Part shown: one piece after another, positions 1-5,950 of the stretch | Layout of the letters: the number at the start of each line of letters is the position of its first letter | Position numbering within the stretch: the stretch's first letter is position 1 | Source of the DNA: Bacteroidales bacterium | GTDB taxonomy: Bacteria > Bacteroidota > Bacteroidia > Bacteroidales > WCHB1-69 | Length of the DNA stretch: 6,031 nucleotides | Assembly (NCBI GenBank): GCA_031272415.1 | Contig: JAISTU010000073.1 | Location: 1 to 6,031, forward strand | Direction: 5' to 3' | The notes under the pieces: model-generated | Database searches by the model: none | Told to the model about the DNA's origin: nothing | The model's input: only the letters and a program-made list of their open reading frames with translations | Position numbers and translations under genes: made by a program

Positions 1-49
1 CACTCTACACTCTGCACTCTACACTCTGCACTCTACACTCTGCACTCTC
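1..49. repeat. Heptanucleotide tandem repeat, seven units
   Basis: Seven head-to-tail 7-bp units of the form CACTCT followed by a variable base fill this stretch. The last base alternates A,G,A,G,A,G and ends in C, so the array can also be read as a 14-bp unit CACTCTACACTCTG present three times plus a half copy. It begins at the window edge and may continue to the left. It overlaps the 3' end of ispF: on the minus strand it encodes residues 156-169 and the TAG stop of that protein. Because 7 is not a multiple of 3, gain or loss of one unit would change the reading frame and the length of the IspF tail. There are no spacers, so it is not a CRISPR array. Confidence 0.97.
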
Positions 50-514
50 AATTAGCACCGCTGTTTGTGCTTCTATTGCTTGGCTGCGACCGACAAAGCC
101 CATATTTTCAGCAGTCTTGGCTTTGATAGAGATAGCAGTGATGGGAATATTTAAAATTTTTGATATAACTTCCTGAATTTGAGGAATATATGGAGATAAT
201 TTTGGGGATTGTAATATAACGGTAGCATCTATATTGCCGATAGTAAAGCCCGATTGTGCAATAATTTGAGAGGTTTTTTTGAGCAACTCTTTACTATCAA
301 TATTTTTGTATTGATGGTCAGTGTCGGGGAAATGAAACCCTATATCTCTCAAACCGGCAGCGCCAAAAAGGGCGTCGCAAATAGCATGCAACAAAACATC
401 ACCATCCGAGTGAGCATCAGCACCAAAAGGAGCATCAATAAACACACCGCCGATATACAGTTTTTTGCCTGCTATCAAGCGGTGTGTATCTATTCCAAAA
501 CCTATCCTTATCAT
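5..514 (-). CDS. ispF: 2-C-methyl-D-erythritol 2,4-cyclodiphosphate synthase (IspF)
   Basis: This cytosolic enzyme of the MEP isoprenoid pathway (EC 4.6.1.12) converts CDP-methylerythritol 2-phosphate to the 2,4-cyclodiphosphate with release of CMP. The 169-residue product has the family landmarks: the metal ligands D9 and H11 in GFGIDTH, the HSDGD motif at 35-39 with the third metal ligand H43, FPDTD at 62-66, and KAKTAENMGFVGR at 131-143, which includes the conserved T134 and E136. The E. coli enzyme has 159 residues. Here the normal fold ends near VLIE (153-156), and the last 14 residues (156-169, ending VECRV) are encoded by the 7-bp tandem repeat, so the tail is probably dispensable. The ATG lies 3 bp after the porV TAA, which indicates co-transcription and probable translational coupling. 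No separate -7 promoter match was found just upstream. The family assignment is secure; only the native C-terminus is uncertain. Confidence 0.97.
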   Translation of the reverse strand: MIRIGFGIDTHRLIAGKKLYIGGVFIDAPFGADAHSDGDVLLHAICDALFGAAGLRDIGFHFPDTDHQYKNIDSKELLKKTSQIIAQSGFTIGNIDATVILQSPKLSPYIPQIQEVISKILNIPITAISIKAKTAENMGFVGRSQAIEAQTAVLIESAECRVQSVECRV

Positions 515-517
515 TAT

Positions 518-1777
518 TTAATTAGCAGACAACTTCTTAGTATTGGCGGCTCCAAAATCAAAGGATACTGTAAATCTGACCGTATTTTCCAAAGGATGAT
601 TTCTGCCACTGACAGGCAAAATATAGGCTGCATCTATGGTGAAAATACTGTATTTTATCCCTACTCCAAATGTCATATATTTGCGGTTGCCTTTGGTTTT
701 TGCCTCATTAAAAAAACCTGTCCGTATGAATAACAAATTGTTGTAAGAATATTCTATTCCAAAGTTTTCAATAAATTCTTTCATTTCCTCAACAAAACCA
801 CCGGGAGCATCAAACCAAGATACAAACACAGCCCCTGCCGCATTGATTTCATAAGGGTCTTTTCCTTTTTCAATTTCATATTCTCCTGTTTCACCACCTG
901 GTTTTTGTATTAAAGCACCTGTAGAATCTCTTGCATAAGTAGGATTTGTAGGTACTAACAACTTATTGAGGTCAAAGGCGAAAGTCAATTTGTTGTACTC
1001 GTCAATTTTCATGGTGTAAGCAATACCTGCTCTGAAATTGGCGGGTAAAAAGTTACGTGTTAAGCGGTCTTCGTTTTTGGTATAAGAAACTTTGTTACCA
1101 ATATTGGAAATGCTTAATCCAAAGTTCAATCGGCTTTCTTTTAATTTGTGGCTACGAAACTCTTTTGTATAAAACAAAGACACATCTACAGCCCCCGCAT
1201 AGCCGGGCCGTATGCTGTTATCGCTTGACCAACTGGCTAATTTAGACGCAATAAAGCGACCTGTTACCCCCATCGATAGATTGTCAATCAATCTCAACGT
1301 GTAGCCAAAGTCCAATGCCATTTCAAACGGTTTATCGGTTTTAATATTGTTTCCGAAATTATCCGTTAGGGTCATCTCTCCCATAGAAAAGAATCTCAAC
1401 GAGCCGGAAACAGCATGTCTGTCGCCGATTTTTCCATACGCAGACATGTATGCCAAAGCAATCCCTTTGACATTCAACCCCTGTAGCCATGGACTGTAAG
1501 AGGCAGAAAAACCGCCTTTGTTTTCTGAAAAAACATACTTTGATTGGTTCCAATGTTGAGCATTACCGTCATTTAAAACAGCAACACCTGTCTCGCCCAT
1601 GCCCCCCATGCGGGAGTCGGGACATAACAACAAAAATGGTACTGCCGTTGTAATAGGATTGGATTTTTGGTCCTGACCTGTTGCAGACTGTGCCATGCCT
1701 TCAAAACTTAACATCATCGCAAGTACAATTGTTAGTATACTTTTAACTTGCATTCTTCTTCTTTTTGCTTGAATCAT
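518..1777 (-). CDS. porV: T9SS outer-membrane shuttle protein PorV (LptO/PG27 family)
   Basis: PorV is an outer-membrane beta-barrel related to the FadL fold. In characterised Bacteroidota it binds the C-terminal domain of T9SS cargo at the translocon and delivers it to the PorU attachment complex. The 419-residue product (391 in Porphyromonas gingivalis, from memory) starts with a basic n-region (KRRR), a hydrophobic stretch at about 13-24 and a likely signal peptidase I site GMA|Q at 29/30. The PorV hallmark ITTAVPFLLLCPDSRMGGMG covers 42-61. It is followed by GVAVLNDGNAQHWN (64-77), SYSPWL (93-98), DAPGGFVEEMKEF (323-335) and EYSYNNLLFIRTGFF (342-356). The terminal strands GVGIKYSIFTIDAAYILPVS (371-390), NHPLENTVRF (393-402) and SFDF (405-408) also match the family. 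Met9 (codon at 1751-1753), preceded by purine-rich AAGAAGAAGA, is an alternative start that still leaves a complete signal peptide. The gene follows porU by 86 bp and precedes ispF by 3 bp. Confidence 0.95.
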   Translation of the reverse strand: MIQAKRRRMQVKSILTIVLAMMLSFEGMAQSATGQDQKSNPITTAVPFLLLCPDSRMGGMGETGVAVLNDGNAQHWNQSKYVFSENKGGFSASYSPWLQGLNVKGIALAYMSAYGKIGDRHAVSGSLRFFSMGEMTLTDNFGNNIKTDKPFEMALDFGYTLRLIDNLSMGVTGRFIASKLASWSSDNSIRPGYAGAVDVSLFYTKEFRSHKLKESRLNFGLSISNIGNKVSYTKNEDRLTRNFLPANFRAGIAYTMKIDEYNKLTFAFDLNKLLVPTNPTYARDSTGALIQKPGGETGEYEIEKGKDPYEINAAGAVFVSWFDAPGGFVEEMKEFIENFGIEYSYNNLLFIRTGFFNEAKTKGNRKYMTFGVGIKYSIFTIDAAYILPVSGRNHPLENTVRFTVSFDFGAANTKKLSAN

Positions 1778-1863
1778 TATTATTTTTACTTAATTTTATT
1801 TATTAATTATTTTATCTTTTTATTTTATTTATTTATTATTAACGCAAAATTATGATTATTATT
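1778..1863 (-). other. porU-porV intergenic spacer / porV 5' leader
   Basis: This 86-bp gap is very AT-rich. Read on the minus strand, the 66 nt immediately before the porV ATG (1843 down to 1778) contain no C at all and only two G besides the one at 1843, so base-paired RNA structure is unlikely. There is no convincing Shine-Dalgarno sequence before the first ATG. Bacteroidota commonly initiate on A-rich leaders without one. No GC-rich hairpin with a T-run is present, so I see no terminator separating porU from porV. Confidence 0.75.
1845..1852 (-). promoter_or_regulatory. Predicted Bacteroidota -7 promoter element for porV-ispF
   Basis: On the minus strand this reads TAATTTTG, a perfect match to the Bacteroidota sigma-ABfr -7 consensus TAnnTTTG. 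It lies just after the porU stop codon and 67 nt before the porV ATG. A TTG that could serve as the -33 element is at 1875-1877, inside the last codons of porU, but its 22-nt spacing is slightly longer than usual, so that half is weak. Transcription would start near 1838-1841. In AT-rich DNA a chance match is possible; the position directly ahead of porV is what favours it. Confidence 0.55.
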
Positions 1864-4800
1864 TTATAAGATGACAATTTTTTCAATTTTTTCTGCGATA
1901 GTATTTTTATCTATCACCACTTTGAGTTTATAAACATAAACACCTCTTGCCAATTTATCGCCAAAATCATCTCTTCCATCCCAAAAAATGGGGTCGCTGC
2001 GAAAACCTTCTGTTTGTTGATCTGATATAATGGTTTTTACCAATTTACCGGAAATGGTATAAATTTGTAAAAGTATGTGCATCAATGAATTAGGATGATT
2101 GTGTTCAAATGAAAAATAAGTGGAAGTGGTAAATGGATTAGGATAATTTAATACATGTGCCAATTGCAATTCTGTGTTATCAACTACCTCAAAATCAATG
2201 GTTTTCTCACTTACATTGTTCACAATATCCCAAGCCCTGAGGGTGAGAGTGTGATGTCCAACGGACAACATAGAAAGGGCATAAGTCAATTTGCCGGAGG
2301 TATAAGAATTGGAATCATACTCAAAAAAATCGTTCAAAGTGTAAGGGGTAGCCGTATTATTGTCCAAAATGGCAACAATATCGTGTCCGATGCCTGCACC
2401 TGCGGTATTGATACCACTGCTGTCGCTGATGCGAGCAAGCAAAACAGGAGACGCAGTGGTAATACCTCCGCTGACAAACTGCTCATCATTGAGCCACAAT
2501 TGAATATCAGGTCCAATATCATCGTTGATAATTGTATCATAAATGCCGCCTGTATTGATAAGCGTAAAACCTGTTGCGTCAACGGTTTGCTCATCGGTGG
2601 CATAGTAACTGATTTTTCCAATTCCGTAAGTAAAATTCATATCTTTTGGAGTGATAAAAGTAAAATTAAACCTTCCGTTGGTGATTTTTATTTTGCCTCT
2701 AAAGAGCAGATTTTTTTGTACGGCAATTGTTCTGGCGTCGCGTCCGGGATTGTTGGGCAAAGTTTGCATACTATCGGGTTTATCATACACAGACGGATAT
2801 ACCCATCCATTTAAGTTGCTCATAATGAGATTGTTATCATCTGCAATATAACCCGAAACGGTAACTTTTTGCAAAGAATTGATAGTGTCTGTATTCAAAG
2901 TATAGGGTTTTCCGTTAATGCTGTCGGTAATAACATTGAATTGTGGGTGTGCCAAAGTCGCCGAAGGGTCGCCCATCAAAACATGAGTATTATAATTGTA
3001 GTCGCATTGAGCGGCACGGTGCATTTCGCCCAAAGTTAAATATTTTCCGTTTACTTTTTCAAAAGCGTGGTTCATCAATGCGGTACACAAAGCCCTATTG
3101 CCGCCTGATGTGGTGTTTCTGGTAGAAGTTACCAAAGCAATAGCACCGCCGTTGCTCTTAAAAAGTGCCTCTTCTGCGGGAGAAACGCCGTCTAATCTGT
3201 CATAATAATTAAACGTACAACAGCCTGTAAATAAGAACGGTAGGCAATATTTATTTGTCCATGAATTGATGTCTGACCTTTGCAAAATTCGCTCATGTGC
3301 CCAGCCATTGTCGCCTCCATGTCCAAAGTAAGAAAACATAAGACAGCCGTTGTTAATTCGCCTGTTAATGGCAGCATTTACCTCCGGATATCGCGTGCCA
3401 TTAGAGGCAAATTCCTTTTTAAATATATCGCAATACATTTTATCAATATTGATATAATTATTTGTGGCGAGTGCTGAATTTTTGATAACGCTTTCGGGGT
3501 CATCAATGTGGTATCCGTCATCGTTGTCATCTGCTGTAAAGGCAACAATATTTCGCCAACTGCCCAAATTAGAGACCGAACTTTCGGATGCAGGCACTAA
3601 ATTGTTTTTAGCCGCATAATTGATAGATTTTTGTACTAAAATGTCGGCAATGTAGGTATTAGAGGCAGATAAGCGTCCAATACCCATATCCATGCTGCCG
3701 TTTGCATTGTTTCCTTTTCCGGCGGCTAATTTACCAAAAAAATTATCTGTTGCCAAGTCATTATCCATATCTAAAGCCGCCGTGCCTTGATAAAATGGAA
3801 TAATGCAGGTGTCTTTGCCGTAAATATTGCGAAAATCAAACGATGCTTTGCCAAAAAGGAGTGCATTTTGGGGTATTTCGCTTGCATTTGAGGCTCTATC
3901 ATAAAACATTTTCAAAAAATTGCGAATAGCCCCAATGTCCATTGCCCCGCTGCCAAATTCGTTATAAACCTGCGAAGTCGTAACAACATGAACGCTCATA
4001 TTGTCATTAGTGCGTCTAAAATTGGCTAATTTTTCAGCATATCCCAACAAAGACGGATGCGTAATTATCACTAAATCAGCATATTGTAAGCCATGTAAAT
4101 TTTGATTGGCAATTTTGCCGACAGGAGTTGTTTTCAAAAAAGATGTTCCGTCAAAGGCAATAAATTCTCTCAAACTATCTGCCGAAAGACGAAATGAGAG
4201 TGTATTTGCGCTTGTATTTCCATTGATTTTTAAGCAATTATGCCTATCAGTAACGTCCCAAATTTGGGTGTTTTTTCCTTTTGTATCAAATTGATATTGA
4301 GCGACATTTCCTGTGCCGACAATTTCAGGGTTTCTAAACCCGATTTGCCCTGCATATTGCCCCAAAGCCGCCTTACCATGCACTTCCAAAAAATCTATCC
4401 AACCGATTGCGCCGCCTTGTCTGGCAGTGTAATCAACGGTAAAAGTTAACTCATCACTTTTGGGATAAAATTGTGTATAAGTGGCTGAAATTAAGCCCTG
4501 TCCTGTGTTGAGCGTATAAACATTACTATTGCCGTTCAAACTGACCGAAAAAGTGGAACTGTACAACGAAAGTACCTGCATTTTAAGGTACAAATTAGCA
4601 GACTGCAAAATGCCTGCCGCACTCATTTTATACTCCACACGTGGCACATTTGCCATATTATCGCCCACCCAAATGCGACTTGTAAGGTGTGTGTTATTGA
4701 TTTCTTTTTCAATCACATTGCGATAGTAATATGTTGTAACTGTGTGAGTTGCAGATTGAGTAAGAGAAGAAATTTGACTTATTCGCTTTTTTAATCCCAC

Positions 4801-5691
4801 ACCTGGAGTGGTTGTCAAAAAATAGTAAGTTTCTTTGGTGTAAAAGTTCATATCATGCTCAAATTGGCAGTCTGCGGTGTAATATTTTTCATTCCATGCA
4901 ATAATTCCCATTCCATAAAACAAAAAATAATCCTCCGCATCAAATTGTCCGTTTCCGTTTTTATCAACAACATCAATAGCCACTTCTTGCAGGTCATCAA
5001 AGACAGGAGTAGAAGTGGATTCCGGCAGGCGGTCGCCTCCATTGCCAAAAAGTGCTATATTATTGAAACTCAAATTGTTCATATTTATCCCCAAGGACTG
5101 CATATCCGAATAAGTAATTTGATAAATGCCTGTCTGTGAGAGTGCTACCTTGTAAAAATCGCCACTGCTGAGGATGGATGTAGTTGTGGTGCCTTTTCTG
5201 TATGGTTTTTTGCCAGTTCCCAATGGAGATGGTGTTATAATTCCTTGTAAATCAAACGAAAGCAATTTTTGATATTGAGTGCCGATTTTGCGAAAAGGGA
5301 AAAAATAAACTTGCAGTTCGGCTTGTTTTCTGTTCTCGATCAATGTAAATTGAGGTTGCAAAGTATCTGCTGTAATCAATTCTTTATCAATATATTGCAG
5401 TTCATTGGCGGTTAAAGTTTGCCATTTTTGATTGCTAACTTGCAGATTAACAGTAGATTGCATACTTTCCACCGGAATATATTTGCAAAAATAAGGAGCA
5501 GGATTGTTTGTGCCTGTACTTAGTTGTGCATTTTCAAAATAAAGATACACAATCGCATAATCTTCACTAATTTGCTCTCTGTAAGGCTCGTGCCAATCCA
5601 AATGGTAGGCTACATCAATGGACTGCGCCCTTGCTCCCAAAGCCACCAAAAATCCAACAATTCCTACTATATATCGTTTTAAAATCACCAT
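1864..5691 (-). CDS. porU: T9SS C-terminal signal peptidase/sortase PorU (peptidase C25)
   Basis: PorU is the cell-surface cysteine endopeptidase of the T9SS attachment complex. It removes the C-terminal sorting domain from cargo and joins cargo to the surface anchor (A-LPS in P. gingivalis). The 1275-residue product has a signal peptide (hydrophobic 8-20, probable cut ARA|Q at 22/23). A beta-rich N-terminal region follows, with an EF-hand-like loop DKNGNGQFDAED at 243-254. The gingipain-type C25 domain runs from about 537 (YADLVIITHPSLLGYAEKLA) to about 918. Its catalytic His is H791 in SYFGHGGDNGW, and its Cys is C825 in LPFLFTGCCTF, 34 residues later. HVLMGDPSATL (903-913) closes the domain. 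Ig-like regions lead to a CTD-type end from about 1181, with NYPNPF, ISGKLVKTI, WDGRDDFG and LARGVYVYKL. The ATG is the only in-frame start, because a TAA lies 5 codons upstream. Length is similar to flavobacterial PorU and somewhat longer than that of P. gingivalis. No frameshift is visible. Confidence 0.96.
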   Translation of the reverse strand: MVILKRYIVGIVGFLVALGARAQSIDVAYHLDWHEPYREQISEDYAIVYLYFENAQLSTGTNNPAPYFCKYIPVESMQSTVNLQVSNQKWQTLTANELQYIDKELITADTLQPQFTLIENRKQAELQVYFFPFRKIGTQYQKLLSFDLQGIITPSPLGTGKKPYRKGTTTTSILSSGDFYKVALSQTGIYQITYSDMQSLGINMNNLSFNNIALFGNGGDRLPESTSTPVFDDLQEVAIDVVDKNGNGQFDAEDYFLFYGMGIIAWNEKYYTADCQFEHDMNFYTKETYYFLTTTPGVGLKKRISQISSLTQSATHTVTTYYYRNVIEKEINNTHLTSRIWVGDNMANVPRVEYKMSAAGILQSANLYLKMQVLSLYSSTFSVSLNGNSNVYTLNTGQGLISATYTQFYPKSDELTFTVDYTARQGGAIGWIDFLEVHGKAALGQYAGQIGFRNPEIVGTGNVAQYQFDTKGKNTQIWDVTDRHNCLKINGNTSANTLSFRLSADSLREFIAFDGTSFLKTTPVGKIANQNLHGLQYADLVIITHPSLLGYAEKLANFRRTNDNMSVHVVTTSQVYNEFGSGAMDIGAIRNFLKMFYDRASNASEIPQNALLFGKASFDFRNIYGKDTCIIPFYQGTAALDMDNDLATDNFFGKLAAGKGNNANGSMDMGIGRLSASNTYIADILVQKSINYAAKNNLVPASESSVSNLGSWRNIVAFTADDNDDGYHIDDPESVIKNSALATNNYINIDKMYCDIFKKEFASNGTRYPEVNAAINRRINNGCLMFSYFGHGGDNGWAHERILQRSDINSWTNKYCLPFLFTGCCTFNYYDRLDGVSPAEEALFKSNGGAIALVTSTRNTTSGGNRALCTALMNHAFEKVNGKYLTLGEMHRAAQCDYNYNTHVLMGDPSATLAHPQFNVITDSINGKPYTLNTDTINSLQKVTVSGYIADDNNLIMSNLNGWVYPSVYDKPDSMQTLPNNPGRDARTIAVQKNLLFRGKIKITNGRFNFTFITPKDMNFTYGIGKISYYATDEQTVDATGFTLINTGGIYDTIINDDIGPDIQLWLNDEQFVSGGITTASPVLLARISDSSGINTAGAGIGHDIVAILDNNTATPYTLNDFFEYDSNSYTSGKLTYALSMLSVGHHTLTLRAWDIVNNVSEKTIDFEVVDNTELQLAHVLNYPNPFTTSTYFSFEHNHPNSLMHILLQIYTISGKLVKTIISDQQTEGFRSDPIFWDGRDDFGDKLARGVYVYKLKVVIDKNTIAEKIEKIVIL
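1867..2151 (-). other. PorU C-terminal sorting-domain-like module
   Basis: This segment encodes the last 95 residues of PorU (1181-1275). It has the order of motifs typical of T9SS type A C-terminal domains: a NYPNPF opening, an aromatic strand (TYFSFEH), an IYTISGKLVKTI strand, a WDGRDDFGDKLARGVY turn and the strand VYKLKVVI, with a basic end EKIEKIVIL. The fold also resembles FlgD Ig-like domains. In P. gingivalis, PorU itself crosses the outer membrane by the T9SS but keeps its CTD. The same is expected here by family inference. Confidence 0.8.
2938..4083 (-). other. Gingipain-like peptidase C25 catalytic domain of PorU
   Basis: This segment encodes PorU residues of about 537-918. Motifs in order: ADLVIITHPSLLGYAEKLANFR (539-560, the usual opening strand and helix), VVTTSQVYNEFGSG (569-582), GAIRNFLKMFY (587-597), the acidic segment DMDNDLATDNFFGKL (641-655), MGIGRLSASN (669-678), AFTADDNDDGYH (717-728), the catalytic His in FGHGGDNGW (H791, codon 3319-3321) and the catalytic Cys in TGCCTFNYYD (C825, codon 3217-3219). 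Alignment by eye of LPFLFTGCC with LPFIFDVAC of gingipain RgpB puts the nucleophile on the second cysteine of the pair. Confidence 0.85.
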
Positions 5692-5796
5692 ATTGCAATG
5701 CTTTTTTTAATTATTTTTGTTTATAACGTGAAAACATTGAAAATATTGTGTAATTGAAGAGTGATGTTTTTTTTGCATTTTTGAATAAAAACGTTC

Positions 5797-5818
5797 TGGC
5801 TTTATATTGGCTTTATAT
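5797..5818. repeat. 11-bp tandem direct repeat upstream of the divergent promoter
   Basis: The 11-mer TGGCTTTATAT occurs twice without a gap (5797-5807 and 5808-5818). It lies about 30 bp upstream of the rightward -7 element, where an activator would bind, and 106 bp upstream of porU. The 11-bp period places the two copies on the same face of the helix. A regulatory-protein site is a reasonable guess; replication slippage is the alternative. Confidence 0.6.
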
Positions 5819-5848
5819 TTTTTTGCAGCGATAAATGGAAAAAAAGTG

Positions 5849-5856
5849 TATCTTTG
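5849..5856 (+). promoter_or_regulatory. Predicted Bacteroidota -7 promoter element of the rightward gene
   Basis: TATCTTTG is a perfect match to TAnnTTTG. A possible -33 element TTTG is at 5822-5825, with a 23-nt spacer that is a little long. Transcription would begin near 5861-5863 and give a leader of about 85 nt before the ATG at 5947. The arrangement resembles the one before porV: the -7 box, then GTTAAT, then an A-rich leader without C. Confidence 0.6.
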
Positions 5857-5920
5857 TAAGAGTGTTAATTTAAATAAGATTAAATAAATAATAAAAAATA
5901 TAAAGTAAATATAAAAAAAA

Positions 5921-5950
5921 ATGTATAACAATCAAGACAAAATGTTATGA
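5921..5950 (+). CDS. Possible 9-residue leader ORF overlapping the next start
   Basis: An ATG at 5921 directly follows an A-run (TATAAAAAAAA) and opens a 9-codon frame, MYNNQDKML, ending in TGA at 5948-5950. The TGA overlaps the ATG of the next gene (5947-5949) in an ATGA junction, which would suit termination-reinitiation coupling. The distance from the -7 box to this ATG (64 nt) is close to that between the porV -7 box and the porV ATG (67 nt). It may equally be a chance ORF, or the true start of the downstream gene if one base is miscalled here. Confidence 0.25.
   Translation: MYNNQDKML

Larger units (their letters stand above)
5692..5946. other. Divergent intergenic region between porU and the rightward gene
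   Basis: This AT-rich 255-bp stretch separates porU (leftward) from a truncated rightward gene. It holds an 11-bp direct repeat (5797-5818), a rightward -7 element (5849-5856), an A-rich leader free of C (5857-5920) and a 9-codon mini-ORF (5921-5950). For porU I looked on the minus strand between 5692 and 5860 and found no match to TAnnTTTG. The nearest is TATTTTCA around 5740, with two mismatches, so the porU promoter cannot be placed. No tRNA, terminator hairpin or other structure was recognised. Confidence 0.7.

Noticed and set aside
1..49. CRISPR array
   Set aside because: The units are contiguous 7-mers with no spacers, so it is a simple tandem repeat.
254..733. 159-codon plus-strand open frame
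   Set aside because: It lies antisense across the end of porV and most of ispF, both clearly conserved; its translation has no recognisable domain and no promoter or start context.
1778..1863. Terminator between porU and porV
   Set aside because: The T- and A-rich tracts have no GC-bearing inverted repeat before them, and the composition fits an unstructured leader better.
2155..2814. 219-codon plus-strand open frame
   Set aside because: It is wholly antisense to the C-terminal part of porU. The translation is compositionally odd with no motif, and is best explained as a shadow of the porU codon pattern.
3217..3321. PorU as an ordinary secreted gingipain protease
   Set aside because: The C25 domain alone could suggest this, but the length of 1275 residues, the large beta-rich N-terminal region, and immediate linkage to porV identify the sortase PorU.
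5692..5860. A consensus porU promoter
   Set aside because: No TAnnTTTG match exists on the minus strand here; the best candidate has two mismatches in the TTTG part, so no feature was called.
5707..5931. 74-codon minus-strand open frame upstream of porU
   Set aside because: The translation is a low-complexity run of Phe, Ile, Tyr and Leu that arises from A/T tracts. It overlaps the opposite-strand promoter and leader and shows no family resemblance.
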